A DNA stretch of 64,000 bases from Streptomyces sp. AC512_CC834 (GCF_019049325.1 NZ_JAGMUO010000035.1:62001-126000); one strand, 5' to 3'. Positions 16,946-26,106 are shown, numbered from the stretch's first letter. Program-made: numbers and translations. Notes: generated by a model from the sequence alone, not told the origin.

Positions 16946-17278
16946 TCAGAACCTCGGCGCGTTACGGGACCGCTGCACCCGCGTGGTGCGGCGGTCCTTC
17001 GCGTTCCAGCAGGACTTGTGCCAGTGCCGGCGGTCGTCGACGCCCGAGTGCGCCGGCCAGGCCACCACGTGCGGGACGCCGTCCGGAATGAGCTGGTCGC
17101 AGCCGGGGCAACGGTACGACTTGCCCTGCGCGCTCGCGCCCGCCACGTGCCGTACGCTCCACTCCTCGTCCTGCCAGCTCTCCGAGGACTGCCAACCGCC
17201 GTAGCGACCGGAACCGTCGTCCTCGGCGCTCCGGCCGGGCGAACCGGCTCCCTTGGCTCGGTTGCGACGCGGGGACAC
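16946..17278 (-). CDS. Small conserved protein with zinc-ribbon-like Cys/His set
   Basis: Protein of 110 residues from GTG 17278. The N-terminal half is polar (SPRRNRAKG then SGRYGGWQSSESWQDEEWSVR). The C-terminal half has YRCPGCDQLI, then H in PHVV, and HWHKSCW, a Cys2/His-Cys arrangement expected to bind zinc. I recall similar actinobacterial proteins being labelled ATP/GTP-binding, but no P-loop is visible here, so I do not adopt that name. It converges on the ABC operon with an 18-bp gap. Function unknown. Confidence 0.75.
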   Translation of the reverse strand: MSPRRNRAKGAGSPGRSAEDDGSGRYGGWQSSESWQDEEWSVRHVAGASAQGKSYRCPGCDQLIPDGVPHVVAWPAHSGVDDRRHWHKSCWNAKDRRTTRVQRSRNAPRF

Positions 17279-17566
17279 GGGACACCTCACGGAGCTATAC
17301 AGGAAGCAGGGCGGCATCCAGCCTACGCGGCACGGACACGGGTACGCGTACGACACCGGACACCGCGACCGTCCCCGTACGGGGTTGCCGACGGGGCCCC
17401 TTCGCCCCTCTCGCTCCCGTCTCGCCCCCTCCCTCTCCCCTCCCACAACGGCCGATTCTGCAGACAATCCGCAAATCCCTTCGCCCAGCCGTGTCCTCGG
17501 CACGTGTCGGACGGTTATGCCCTGTGGGGGAGCTCCGTGTCGGGGCCGAGGAAGCAGGAAAGAGCA

Positions 17567-18595
17567 ATGCGCGTTGGAAGCTTCGTGTTGGGCGCCCAGT
17601 TCCCGGGCCAGGGTCAGGGGGAGGCGCTGCACCGCGCGGTCCGCTCGGCCGAGGTCGCCGAGGAGGCCGGGCTCGACGCGGTCTGGCTGGCAGAACACCA
17701 CTTCGTGCCGTACGGCACGTGTCCGTCGGCCGTGACGCTGGCCGCGCTGCTGCTGGGCCGCACCCGGCGAATCCGGGTCGGCACCGCGGTCAGCGTGCTG
17801 CCCACCGTCCACCCCGTGGCGCTCGGCGAGCAGGCCGCGCTGCTGCACGTCACGAGCGGCGGCCGGTTCTCGCTGGGCGTGGGCCGGGGCGGCCCGTGGG
17901 TCGACCTGGAGGTGTTCGGCGCGGGCCTCGAGGCGTACGAGAAGGGGTTTCCGGAATCACTCGATCTGCTGGTGCGCTGGCTGCGCGAACCGGCCGTCGG
18001 GGCCTCGGGGGAACGCTTCCGGTTCCGCGAGGTGCCCGTCGTCCCGCGTCCCTCGGAGTCCCTGTCCCAGGAGCCGGGCCCGGAGGTCGTCGTCGCCTGC
18101 ACGTCCCCGTCGAGCGTGCGCATGGCGGCCGAGCGGGGACTGCCGATGCTGCTCGGGATGCACGTCGGAGACGAGGAGAAGGCGGAGATGGTCGCCCTGT
18201 GGCGGCGCCACGCCCGCGCCGCCGGGCGGCCGGGGGCTGAGATCCACGGCGCGGCCCATGTCTCGGCCGGTGTCTGCCAGATCGCGGACCGGCGCACGGA
18301 CGCGGCGGAGACCCTGCTCAAGGCGATGCCTGGCTGGCTGCGGCAGGGACTTGGCGCCCATGTCACGGTGGACGGCCGGGCCCGGCAGATGCGCGACCCG
18401 TACGCGTACACCGAACTGCTCTGCGGGCTGCACCCGGTGGGCACGCCCCGGCTGTGCGCGGACCGGCTCGCGGCGACCGGCGAACGGACCGGCATCTCCC
18501 GCTTCGCCCTGCTCGTCGAGGGGTCCGGAGACCTCGCGGCGACCGAGGAGAACGTACGGCGGCTCGGGACCGAGGTACTCCCCCAGCTCCGTTGA
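17567..18595 (+). CDS. Luciferase-like (LLM class) flavin/F420 oxidoreductase
   Basis: Bacterial-luciferase-like monooxygenase family protein of 342 residues with a TIM-barrel pattern. Family motifs are AEEAGLDAVWLAEHHF, RRIRVGTAVSVLPTVHPVALGEQAA and GRFSLGVGRGGPW. AGGAA sits 6 nt upstream of ATG 17567. Substrate and whether FMN or F420 is used cannot be told from sequence; in actinomycetes many members use F420. It stands alone, convergent with the next gene and separated from it by a hairpin. Confidence 0.88.
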   Translation: MRVGSFVLGAQFPGQGQGEALHRAVRSAEVAEEAGLDAVWLAEHHFVPYGTCPSAVTLAALLLGRTRRIRVGTAVSVLPTVHPVALGEQAALLHVTSGGRFSLGVGRGGPWVDLEVFGAGLEAYEKGFPESLDLLVRWLREPAVGASGERFRFREVPVVPRPSESLSQEPGPEVVVACTSPSSVRMAAERGLPMLLGMHVGDEEKAEMVALWRRHARAAGRPGAEIHGAAHVSAGVCQIADRRTDAAETLLKAMPGWLRQGLGAHVTVDGRARQMRDPYAYTELLCGLHPVGTPRLCADRLAATGERTGISRFALLVEGSGDLAATEENVRRLGTEVLPQLR

Positions 18596-18611
18596 GCCGG
18601 CGGGACGGGGA

Positions 18612-18661
18612 GCTTGCCGCTCCGGTACAAAACTGCACCTCCCGCGTACGGAGCGGCAAGC
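18612..18661. terminator. Hairpin between convergent genes
   Basis: Perfect 13-bp arms GCTTGCCGCTCCG (18612-18624) and CGGAGCGGCAAGC (18649-18661) with a 24-nt loop, lying between two convergent stops (18595 and 18675). It probably ends transcripts from either side. No T-run follows. Confidence 0.6.
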
Positions 18662-18674
18662 GAACACCGTGGCG

Positions 18675-19067
18675 TCAGCAGTCGCGGAACTCGGGCGACT
18701 GGTTCAGCACCTGGCTGCGCACCGAGGTGAATCGGGTCAGCTTCTCGTCGACAGAGGAGTCCAACGGGAACGCCGCCACCCGGTGGCAGTTCTGGAAGGC
18801 CAGCCGCACCCCGAAGTGCCGCTGCAGTGCACCGCGTATGGCGTCACTCGCGAGCGCACGCAGCAACTGACCGCGCGCCTGCTCGTCCGGCGGGGGCGTC
18901 TGGTTGTCGGCGAACGCTCCGCCGTCGACCTTTAGCTGTGCCACCAGGGAGCTGACCATCTCCCATGCGTAGGGCAGGGAAGTCCGGACGCAGTCGACGA
19001 AGGCTGCTTCGTCGACCTCGCCTCGCTCGGCCTGTTCGAGTAGGGCCGGTGAGACGTCGAGCGACAT
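18675..19067 (-). CDS. Conserved Streptomyces protein of unknown function
   Basis: Soluble, acidic protein of 130 residues (MSLDVSPALLEQAERGEVDE). It is predicted largely helical and has no recognised catalytic motif. I recall orthologues named after S. coelicolor SCO5389. The start is supported by GAGGAGA 6 nt upstream of ATG 19067. It is divergent from nucS and shares its 280-bp upstream region. It has two Cys (VDCVRT, FQNCH) and a C-terminal Cys but no clear metal site. No function is claimed. Confidence 0.8.
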   Translation of the reverse strand: MSLDVSPALLEQAERGEVDEAAFVDCVRTSLPYAWEMVSSLVAQLKVDGGAFADNQTPPPDEQARGQLLRALASDAIRGALQRHFGVRLAFQNCHRVAAFPLDSSVDEKLTRFTSVRSQVLNQSPEFRDC

Positions 19068-19347
19068 GGGTTCTCCTCTCGCACCCCCGACCAGCAGGGG
19101 TTGCCGGACAGTTAAGGGAGTGCGCGATGTCGAACACGCTGCGTACACAGTTCGCGACCTCCCGTTCAATACCGTAAGCAACCGATCGTGACCGCACCAG
19201 GAGAATGCCGAGATGGACACCATCCGGTAGGCCCACAATCGGCCAGTGCGCAAGACGGGGCCAATGGGAGAAGTGGGACAACCTGCGGGTCTGCTCGGGT
19301 ACGGGCGAATCGCGCCGGGCCGGGCACGTCGAGTAGCGTTGCCGACC

Positions 19348-20019
19348 ATGCGTCTCGTCATTGCCCGCTGCTCCGTCGACTACGCCGGGCGGCTCACCGC
19401 CCATCTCCCCTCGGCTCCCCGGCTGATCCTGGTCAAGGCGGACGGCAGCGTCTCGATCCACGCCGACGACCGGGCCTACAAGCCCCTCAACTGGATGTCG
19501 CCGCCGTGCACCCTGAAGGAGGGCACGGGCGAGGAGGAGGGCGTCTGGACTGTCGTCAACAAGGCGGGCGAGAAGCTCATCATCACGATGGAGGAGATCC
19601 TCCACGACTCCTCGCATGAACTGGGCGTCGATCCCGGCCTGATCAAGGACGGCGTGGAAGCGCACCTCCAGGAGCTGCTCGCCGACCGCATCGAGACGCT
19701 GGGCGAGGGCTACACCCTCATCCGCCGCGAGTACATGACCGCCATCGGTCCCGTCGACATCCTGTGCCGGGACGCCCTGGGCGGGACCGTCGCGGTCGAG
19801 ATCAAGCGGCGCGGCGAGATCGACGGCGTGGAGCAACTCACGCGCTACCTCGAGCTGTTGAACCGCGATCCCCATCTCGCCCCGGTGCGCGGCGTCTTCG
19901 CCGCCCAGGAGATCAAGCCGCAGGCCCGCGTGCTCGCCACGGACCGCGGCATCGGCTGCCAGGTGCTGGACTACAACGCCATGCGGGGCATCGAGGACGA
20001 CAAGCTGCGGCTGTTCTGA
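19348..20019 (+). CDS. nucS: Mismatch-specific endonuclease NucS (EndoMS)
   Basis: Endonuclease of 223 residues that acts in the MutS/MutL-independent mismatch repair of Actinobacteria, cutting both strands near mismatches together with the sliding clamp. An N-terminal DNA-binding domain (RLVIARCSVDYAGRL) is followed by a RecB-like nuclease domain with GPVDILCRD and VEIKRRGEIDGVEQLTRYLELL, giving the acidic and Lys residues of the active site. The C-terminus ends in LRLF, resembling the clamp-binding tail of this family. Length and motifs are typical. Confidence 0.95.
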   Translation: MRLVIARCSVDYAGRLTAHLPSAPRLILVKADGSVSIHADDRAYKPLNWMSPPCTLKEGTGEEEGVWTVVNKAGEKLIITMEEILHDSSHELGVDPGLIKDGVEAHLQELLADRIETLGEGYTLIRREYMTAIGPVDILCRDALGGTVAVEIKRRGEIDGVEQLTRYLELLNRDPHLAPVRGVFAAQEIKPQARVLATDRGIGCQVLDYNAMRGIEDDKLRLF

Positions 20020-20049
20020 GCGGGCGTCGCGTACGCCGTACGGGAGACG

Positions 20050-20094
20050 GCACAGGAGGGCCGGGTCCGACACGCGGACCCGGCCCTCCTGTGC
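20050..20094. terminator. Perfect 20-bp-stem bidirectional terminator
   Basis: Arms 20050-20069 and 20075-20094 are perfectly complementary over 20 bp (core CACAGGAGGGCCGGGTCCG) with a 5-nt loop, followed on the plus strand by TGTTTCCCGTTC. It lies between the convergent nucS and membrane P-loop genes and should serve both. Confidence 0.85.
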
Positions 20095-20129
20095 TGTTTC
20101 CCGTTCTGTGCTGTCTCCCGTTCCGGGGC

Positions 20130-22751
20130 TCAGATGATCTGATCCGCCGCCGGGTCCGAGCCGCCGGTCGCCGTGCTGCTCTGCGCGGCGGTCGGGGTGT
20201 CCGCCGGGGAACTGGTGGAGACGGGAGGCGAGCCGGGGCCGCTCGCGCTGTTGGACGTCGCGGGGGACGACGGCGGGAGCGTGTCCGTGTCGGTGGGCGC
20301 GGGTGTGGTGGGCTCGTCGGTCTCGGTGGGCGTCCCGGGGTCCGTCGGTTCCGTGTCCGTCGGGTCCGGCGACGTCGGCTTCGTAGTCGGCGAACTCGGC
20401 GACTTGCTCGGCTCGTCCGGCGAGCTCGGCTCGTCCGGGCTCTCGTCGTCGCCCGGGTCCGTGCTGCCGCTCGAACTGGTCGGTCCGTCCGAAGGCTGTC
20501 CCGATTCCGTGGGCGACGGGGCGTCCGACGTGCTGGGCGTGCCGGAGTCGGTCGGGCTGCCGGTCGCGTCCTGGCTCTGGCCGTCGTCGGAGGGCCGGTC
20601 CGCGCCGAGGTCGCCGTCGTCGATGCCCTGGCTGGCCGACGGGTTGACGCCGACCTCGTTGGAGGGATCGCCGGCGTCGCTCTCGGACGTGGCCCCGAGG
20701 GTCACCACCGTGCCGAGCACGGCGACGAGCAGCGCGCCCGCTCCGGCGGCCACCAGGTTGCGCCGCGCGAAGCCCTTGATGCCGCCGCCGACCGTGCGGG
20801 ACGGCTCCTCGTCCGGCTCGCGGCGGGTGACGAGCGTGGGGGACTGGGGCGGCGGCTGGAGCGGCGGGAAGGGCGCGGCAATGCCCGCGGACGGCGACGG
20901 CGACTCCTCGTTGCGGGCGTCGGGCACCTCCTCCCCCGCGGTCGGGCCGAGGCCGGCGCCCGCGACGCCGAACCCGGCGGCGGCACCCGCGGCGCCGAAG
21001 GCGCCCGCGCCGCTGCTGCCCAGGCCGGGCGTGTCCCCGCTCCGGTCGGCGACCAGCGCGAGGGCGCGGCGGCCGGCCACCGCGCCGCGCTTGTCGGAGA
21101 GCGCGCCGCGCAGCCCGATGGAGGCCTCCAGCTCGGCGCGCGCCCGGTCCAGGTGGTCCTCGCACAGCGCGAGGACGCCGAGTTCGTGGTGGAAGTAGGC
21201 CTGTTCGGCGACGTCACCGGCGAGCCGGGAGGCCTCGGTGCCGGAGCGCAGCGCCCGTTCCCAGGCGCTCCAGTGCAGCCCGGCGGCGAAGGCGGGCGCC
21301 GCGGTGCGGGCAAGCTGGACGGCCGGGCTCTCCTCGTCCTCGGCCGTCGGGGTCGTCGCCGGCACCAGCACGGCAAGGGCGGCCAGTACGGCGTCGGCCT
21401 CGGCGCAGACCCGCTCCGGAGTGACCGAGGGGTGCCCGGCCCACCAGCCGTAGTGCTGGGCGGCGGCGGACGCCCTCTCCCGTACGCCGTCGGCGTATCC
21501 GGCGCTTTCCAACTGGGTGAGGACCCCGGCGGCCAGCCGGTAGCGGGAGCCGACCGGGGAGACCAGTCCGCAGTCGGTCAGCTCGCCGAGGGCGGCGTCC
21601 GCGTGGGTGTCGCCGACCAGGGCGGGCAGATGCGCCTGGTGCGGCACCTCGCCGCCGAGCGCGACGGCGAACTCCAGGGTGGCCCGTGCGGAGGCGCTCA
21701 GCCGGGAGGCGAGCAGCGGCGCGGGCGCGGCGGCCTCGCCGAGGGACGGCAGGGGTACGTCGTCGGCCTCGGAGGCGTCGTAGGGCGTGTCGTCGGCCGG
21801 GCGGGCGTCGGCGAAGACGCCGAACTCGTCGACGGCGTCGGCACCGGCCCGCTCGCGGTCCCGGCGGCGCAGCAGGGCACCGGCCTGGACGAAGCGCAGG
21901 GGCAGGCCCTCGGACTCGAACCAGAGGTCGCCGGCCCAGTTGGCCTCTTCCTCGGTCAGGGGGCGGCCGGCGGCGCGCTCCAGCAGCTCCACGCCGTGGG
22001 AGCGGTCCAGGCCGGTGAGGAAGACCTCTTCGACGGCCGAGTCGGCGGAGGGGGCGGGCACGTCCGGGGTGGTGCCGATGAGGAAGGCGCACTCGGGGGT
22101 GGCGTCGAGGAGTTCGTCGAGGGCGGTGCCGCCGAACTCGACGTCGTCCAGGACGACGACCGCGCCGACCTCCCGGAGCCGGCCGAGGAGGTCCTGACGG
22201 GCCGGGCGGTGCAGGGGCGCGCGGTGGACGGCGTGGAAGAGGTCGTGGAGCAGGTCGTCGGCGGTGCGGTGGAAGCCGCTGAGCCGGATGACGCCGTCGG
22301 GCGCGAGGCCCGCGCAGTCCTCGGCCACGACGTCCAGGAGGCTGGTGCGGCCGGAGCCGGCGGGGCCGGTGAGGCGGACGGAACGGCCGCGGGCGAGCAG
22401 GCGCACCAGGCGTTCGCGTTCGTCCTCGCGGGCCAGCAGGCCCAGGATCGTGCGGACCGGTCCCGGCGGGACGGGCGGCTTCGCGGCGCGCTCCGCGTCG
22501 GCGCGTTCGGCCGCGGTGAGCTTCTCGGGCCGGGCGGGCCGTTCCGCGGGCGGGCAGACCTCGATCTCGCTGCCGTCGACGGGGTTGACGGTGAGCAGGA
22601 AGTCGCCGGACACCAGTTGCGCCGTGCGGGCGAGCGGCGGCGTGTGCTGTCCGAAGTCGGAGGTGAGGGGGTCCCTGGGCGGGCGTGGGCGCGGCGCCTG
22701 GTGGTCGCCGTCCTGGCCGTACTCCTCAGGTCCCCGGTTGTTCGGGTCCAT
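20130..22751 (-). CDS. Membrane-anchored P-loop ATPase-like protein with Ser/Thr/Pro-rich exterior
   Basis: Protein of 873 residues. An AAA/STAND-like nucleotide-binding domain (about 100-330) contains a Walker A-like LTGPAGSGRTSLL in which the catalytic Lys is Arg135, and a Walker B-like VVVLDDV. Helical repeats rich in Ala/Leu/Glu follow (about 330-600). One TM segment (RRNLVAAGAGALLVAVLG) is near residue 670, and the last about 190 residues are disordered Ser/Thr/Pro/Asp-rich sequence, presumably outside the cell. The topology suggests signalling or wall contact. ATG 22751 is chosen because sequence upstream loses homology-like character. Function unknown. Confidence 0.82.
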   Translation of the reverse strand: MDPNNRGPEEYGQDGDHQAPRPRPPRDPLTSDFGQHTPPLARTAQLVSGDFLLTVNPVDGSEIEVCPPAERPARPEKLTAAERADAERAAKPPVPPGPVRTILGLLAREDERERLVRLLARGRSVRLTGPAGSGRTSLLDVVAEDCAGLAPDGVIRLSGFHRTADDLLHDLFHAVHRAPLHRPARQDLLGRLREVGAVVVLDDVEFGGTALDELLDATPECAFLIGTTPDVPAPSADSAVEEVFLTGLDRSHGVELLERAAGRPLTEEEANWAGDLWFESEGLPLRFVQAGALLRRRDRERAGADAVDEFGVFADARPADDTPYDASEADDVPLPSLGEAAAPAPLLASRLSASARATLEFAVALGGEVPHQAHLPALVGDTHADAALGELTDCGLVSPVGSRYRLAAGVLTQLESAGYADGVRERASAAAQHYGWWAGHPSVTPERVCAEADAVLAALAVLVPATTPTAEDEESPAVQLARTAAPAFAAGLHWSAWERALRSGTEASRLAGDVAEQAYFHHELGVLALCEDHLDRARAELEASIGLRGALSDKRGAVAGRRALALVADRSGDTPGLGSSGAGAFGAAGAAAGFGVAGAGLGPTAGEEVPDARNEESPSPSAGIAAPFPPLQPPPQSPTLVTRREPDEEPSRTVGGGIKGFARRNLVAAGAGALLVAVLGTVVTLGATSESDAGDPSNEVGVNPSASQGIDDGDLGADRPSDDGQSQDATGSPTDSGTPSTSDAPSPTESGQPSDGPTSSSGSTDPGDDESPDEPSSPDEPSKSPSSPTTKPTSPDPTDTEPTDPGTPTETDEPTTPAPTDTDTLPPSSPATSNSASGPGSPPVSTSSPADTPTAAQSSTATGGSDPAADQII

Positions 22752-23025
22752 AGGTTCAAGCCCCCCAAAAGCGTCGTGTGCAGGTCCCCGGTCGGGACCA
22801 CCCTCCCGGCCTTGCCGCACACCGCGCTGTCGCTTCTGGTCCGGGCCCGCCGGTGGGTTGCGATTGGGCGGGCAGCCAGACCCTAAACCTTCGCTCAGTA
22901 TGTCCGACAGTCCGGGGTGCCGGGCCGTCCGAGACGTCACGGTCTCGTGAGGATTGCGTGTGTCGGGTGTTTGTCGGACGTTTCGCCAAGCGGTGCGCGG
23001 GGCTCCGGGCGTCACACCCTGGACG

Positions 23026-23349
23026 TCACACCCTGGGCAGGGTCTCCACGCCGATGCCGCCCTCGATGGCCAGGATCCGGTGCAGCCGGGTGGCCACCAG
23101 CAGGCGCTGCATCTGCGGTGGCACGCCGCGCAGCACCAGCCGCCGGCCGCAGCGGCCGGCCCTCCGGTGGGCTCCCATGATCACACCGAGTCCGGTGGCG
23201 TCCCAGGAGTCCAGCTCTGACAGGTCGAGGACCAGGTCGCCGACTCCGTCGTCGACGGCCGAGTGCAGGACCGTACGGGCGTCCGCCGCGCTGCGGACGT
23301 CGAGGCGGCCCCCGACGACCAGCTCGACGTGGTCGCCCCTGATGTGCAT
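23026..23349 (-). CDS. STAS-domain anti-sigma factor antagonist-like protein
   Basis: Single STAS domain of 107 residues, of the SpoIIAA/BldG type. These proteins bind anti-sigma factors of the SpoIIAB/RsbW class and are switched by phosphorylation. The signature is LDLSELDSWDATGLGVIMGAHRR; the residue at the usual phospho-serine site is within DSWDAT, so Ser or Thr could be used. No partner kinase is encoded next to it. The ATG lies in a CATATG at 23347-23352. The upstream region has an unusual octamer repeat described separately. Confidence 0.88.
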   Translation of the reverse strand: MHIRGDHVELVVGGRLDVRSAADARTVLHSAVDDGVGDLVLDLSELDSWDATGLGVIMGAHRRAGRCGRRLVLRGVPPQMQRLLVATRLHRILAIEGGIGVETLPRV

Positions 23350-23382
23350 ATGCGCTCCCGGCGTGCGTCTTTGTTCGTCTCT

Positions 23383-23432
23383 TCGGTTCTTCGACTCTTC
23401 TGACTGTTCGACTGCTCGACTCTTCGACTGCT
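23383..23432. repeat. Short imperfect direct repeats upstream of STAS gene
   Basis: Five near-copies of CGACTCTTC / CGACTGTTC / CGACTGCTC occur in about 50 bp, within the leader of the leftward STAS gene. The run is pyrimidine-rich on the plus strand and unlike its surroundings. It could be slippage-derived or bind a regulator; nothing else supports either. Confidence 0.6.
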
Positions 23433-23562
23433 CGTCGTGATCTCTCGGCGATATCAGGTGTTGCACCCTCTGACTGGCCGAAACGACCGGAGGTTGCCGC
23501 CTGTAAGCGAACCGATACCGAATTCACCCCGGCGTGTGACGTCTCCCGGGGCTGATGGGACT

Positions 23563-24411
23563 TCAGTGCTTGTAGAAGCCCTGCCCGCTCTTGCGGCCGA
23601 TGTCACCGGCGTCCACCATCCGGCGCATCAGCTCCGGCGGGGCGAACTTCTCGTCCTGGGACTCGGTGTAGATGTTGCCCGTGGCGTGCAGCAGGATGTC
23701 GACGCCCGTCAGGTCGGCGGTGGCCAGGGGGCCCATGGCGTGGCCGAAGCCCAGCTTGCAGGCGAGGTCGATGTCCTCGGCGGTGGCGACGCCCGACTCG
23801 TACAGCTTCGCGGCCTCGACGACGAGGGCGGAGATGAGGCGGGTGGTCACGAAGCCGGCGACGTCGCGGTTGACGACGATGCAGGTCTTGCCGGTGGACT
23901 CCGCGAACTCCCGTGCGGTGGCGAGCGTTTCGTCGCTGGTCTTGTAGCCGCGCACCAGCTCGCAGAGCTGCATCATGGGGACCGGCGAGAAGAAGTGGGC
24001 ACCGACGACCCGCTCGGGGCGCTCGGTCACGGCCGCGATCTTGGTGATCGGGATGGCGGAGGTGTTGGACGCGAGGATCGCCCCGTCCTTCACCAGTTTG
24101 TCGAGCGCGCGGAAGATCTCGTGCTTGATCTCGAGCTTCTCGAAGACGGCCTCGACGACGACGTCAGCGTCCGCGGCGGCGTCCAGGTCGGTGGTCGCGG
24201 TGAGCCGCCCGAAGGCGGCCTCGGCGTCCTCGGCCGCGAGCTTCCCCTTGGCGACGAACTTGTCGTACGAGGTGCGGATGCCGTCGGTGCCGCGCCGCAG
24301 CGCCTCGTCGGTGACGTCCCGCAGGACGACGTCCCAGCCCGCCTGGGCGGCGACCTGGGCGATGCCGGACCCCATGAGGCCGGCTCCGATGACGGCGAGC
24401 TTCCGTGCCAC
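23563..24411 (-). CDS. 3-hydroxybutyryl-CoA dehydrogenase
   Basis: NAD(P)-dependent 3-hydroxyacyl-CoA dehydrogenase of 282 residues that reduces acetoacetyl-CoA or oxidises 3-hydroxybutyryl-CoA. The Rossmann motif is VIGAGLMGSGIAQ. The catalytic His lies in GAHFFSPVPMMQLCE and is followed by the conserved NRDVAGFV and C-terminal GRKSGQGFYKH. GTG 24411 is preceded by GGGGAG. It fits with the acetoacetyl-CoA thiolase at 5.3 kb, in ethylmalonyl-CoA or butyryl-CoA metabolism. The TetR gene upstream is co-oriented with a 136-bp gap. Confidence 0.95.
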   Translation of the reverse strand: MARKLAVIGAGLMGSGIAQVAAQAGWDVVLRDVTDEALRRGTDGIRTSYDKFVAKGKLAAEDAEAAFGRLTATTDLDAAADADVVVEAVFEKLEIKHEIFRALDKLVKDGAILASNTSAIPITKIAAVTERPERVVGAHFFSPVPMMQLCELVRGYKTSDETLATAREFAESTGKTCIVVNRDVAGFVTTRLISALVVEAAKLYESGVATAEDIDLACKLGFGHAMGPLATADLTGVDILLHATGNIYTESQDEKFAPPELMRRMVDAGDIGRKSGQGFYKH

Positions 24412-24547
24412 TGTGCGACTCCCCTGATACAAGCTGTTTTTGGTCTCTCGGCCGGAGATTAGCGGGAGTGAGGGGCTGTGTGACCGGTTAGTAACGCGCG
24501 TCACGTCTCACATGACGGACATCACACCGACGTGTGTCATTCGAGTG

Positions 24548-25189
24548 TCAGTCCGCGCCCCGTACGGCGTAGTTGAGCACCCTCTCGCTCAACAGGTCCT
24601 CCATCTCGTCCAGCAGCAGGAGCATGTCGCGCGAGACCTCGGCGGGTCTGCCGCCGGCGACCATGCGCTGGCCGATGCCCGTCATCACGGTGCCGTGCAG
24701 CCAGTTGACCTGACCGGCCATCAGAGTGGGCACCGGATCGCCGTCCGACGCGCCGGTCTCCTCCCTGAGGGTCCCCTCCAGGTTGACGAGGATCTCCTGA
24801 CCGATGGCCCACATCCTGGACCGCAGGGCGGGCGACTCGTGCACGACCTTCATGAACCGGGCGTATCCGTCCATCAGGCCGACGCGCGGGGAGACCGACT
24901 CGACCTCGTCGCGCAGCTCCCGCAGGACGGCGGCGGCGGCCGACTCGCCCTCGCGCCGCCCCCGCACCCACCGGGAGAGCCGGTCGGTGACGCCCTTGGA
25001 CCGGTCGAGGAAGAGGTCCTCCTTGGCCGGAAAGTAGTTGTAGACGGTGTTCACGGACACGTCCGCGGCCTGGGCCACCTCCGCGACGGTCACGGCCTCG
25101 AAGCCGCGCTCCAGGAACAGCCCCGTGGCGACATCCGAGATGTACTGCCGGGTCTGCCGCTTCTTCCGTTCCCTGAGTCCCTCAGCCAT
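24548..25189 (-). CDS. TetR-family transcriptional regulator
   Basis: Regulator of 213 residues with an N-terminal helix-turn-helix (FLERGFEAVTVAEVAQAADVSVNTVYNYFPAKEDLF, residues about 25-60) and a variable ligand-binding helical domain. It is divergent from the DrrAB-like exporter genes with only an 81-bp gap, the classic layout for a repressor of an efflux pump. The exporter is therefore the likely target; the ligand is unknown. Confidence 0.93.
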   Translation of the reverse strand: MAEGLRERKKRQTRQYISDVATGLFLERGFEAVTVAEVAQAADVSVNTVYNYFPAKEDLFLDRSKGVTDRLSRWVRGRREGESAAAAVLRELRDEVESVSPRVGLMDGYARFMKVVHESPALRSRMWAIGQEILVNLEGTLREETGASDGDPVPTLMAGQVNWLHGTVMTGIGQRMVAGGRPAEVSRDMLLLLDEMEDLLSERVLNYAVRGAD

Positions 25190-25270
25190 GCCGCCATCCT
25201 AGGCTTCCCTGGTGCCGCTGAAAACTTGGGGACGTTGCAAAATTCAAGTCACTCTGTTTTTCTGGGACGC

Positions 25271-26053
25271 ATGGCAATCATCAGTACGGCCGGACTGGCC
25301 CGGACCTTCGCGACCAAGCGCGGCCCGGTCGAGGCGGTGCGGGGCATCGACCTGACCGTCCGCGAGGGCGAGATCCTCGGCTTCCTCGGTCCCAACGGCG
25401 CCGGCAAGACCACCACCCTGCGGATGCTCACGACGCTGCTCGCGCCCACCGGCGGCGCGGCCACCGTCGCCGGTCACGACCTGGTGGCCGACCCGGCCGG
25501 GGTGCGCCGGGCCTGCGGGTACGTGGCGCAGTCGGGCGGCGTGGACACGCAGATCACCGTGCGGGAGGAGCTGGTCACCCAGGGCCGCCTGTACCGGCTG
25601 CCCCGGGCGCGGGCCGTCGAGCGTGCCGGGGAGCTGGCCCGCGACCTGGACCTGACCGAGCTGCTGGACCGCAGGTGCGGCGCGCTCTCGGGCGGTCAGC
25701 GGCGCCGGCTGGACATCGCGATGGCGCTCACGCACCGCCCGAAGGTGCTCTTCCTGGACGAGCCGACGACCGGCCTGGACCCGGGCAGCCGCGCCGACCT
25801 GTGGGACCTGGTGCGCCGGCTGCGCGACGAGCACGGCACGACGGTCTTCCTCACCACCCACTACCTCGACGAGGCCGACGCCCTCTCCGACCGCCTGATC
25901 GTCGTGGACGGCGGCGTGGTGGTCGCCGAGGGCACTCCGGCCGCGCTGAAGCTGGAGTACGGCGGCTCGCTCGACGCCCCGCTCCAGGACACCTTCCTCG
26001 CCATCACGGGCCGCAGCGCCGCACCGGCCGACGCCGCTCCCGTCGCCGTATAG
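25271..26053 (+). CDS. Drug-resistance-type ABC ATPase (DrrA-like)
   Basis: ABC exporter ATPase of 260 residues. Walker A is GPNGAGKT, the signature is LSGGQRRRLDIA, Walker B is VLFLDEPTTGLDPG, and the switch His is in FLTTHYLDEAD. It is about 60 residues shorter than typical DrrA, the C-terminal regulatory domain being reduced to a short tail. The permease begins 53 bp later. A TetR regulator is divergent. Probable export of a toxic or signalling small molecule; substrate unknown. Confidence 0.93.
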   Translation: MAIISTAGLARTFATKRGPVEAVRGIDLTVREGEILGFLGPNGAGKTTTLRMLTTLLAPTGGAATVAGHDLVADPAGVRRACGYVAQSGGVDTQITVREELVTQGRLYRLPRARAVERAGELARDLDLTELLDRRCGALSGGQRRRLDIAMALTHRPKVLFLDEPTTGLDPGSRADLWDLVRRLRDEHGTTVFLTTHYLDEADALSDRLIVVDGGVVVAEGTPAALKLEYGGSLDAPLQDTFLAITGRSAAPADAAPVAV

Positions 26054-26106
26054 AGCCCCTCGCACAAAGCCTTTCGCAGAAATCCACCATCCCAAGGACC
26101 CGACCG

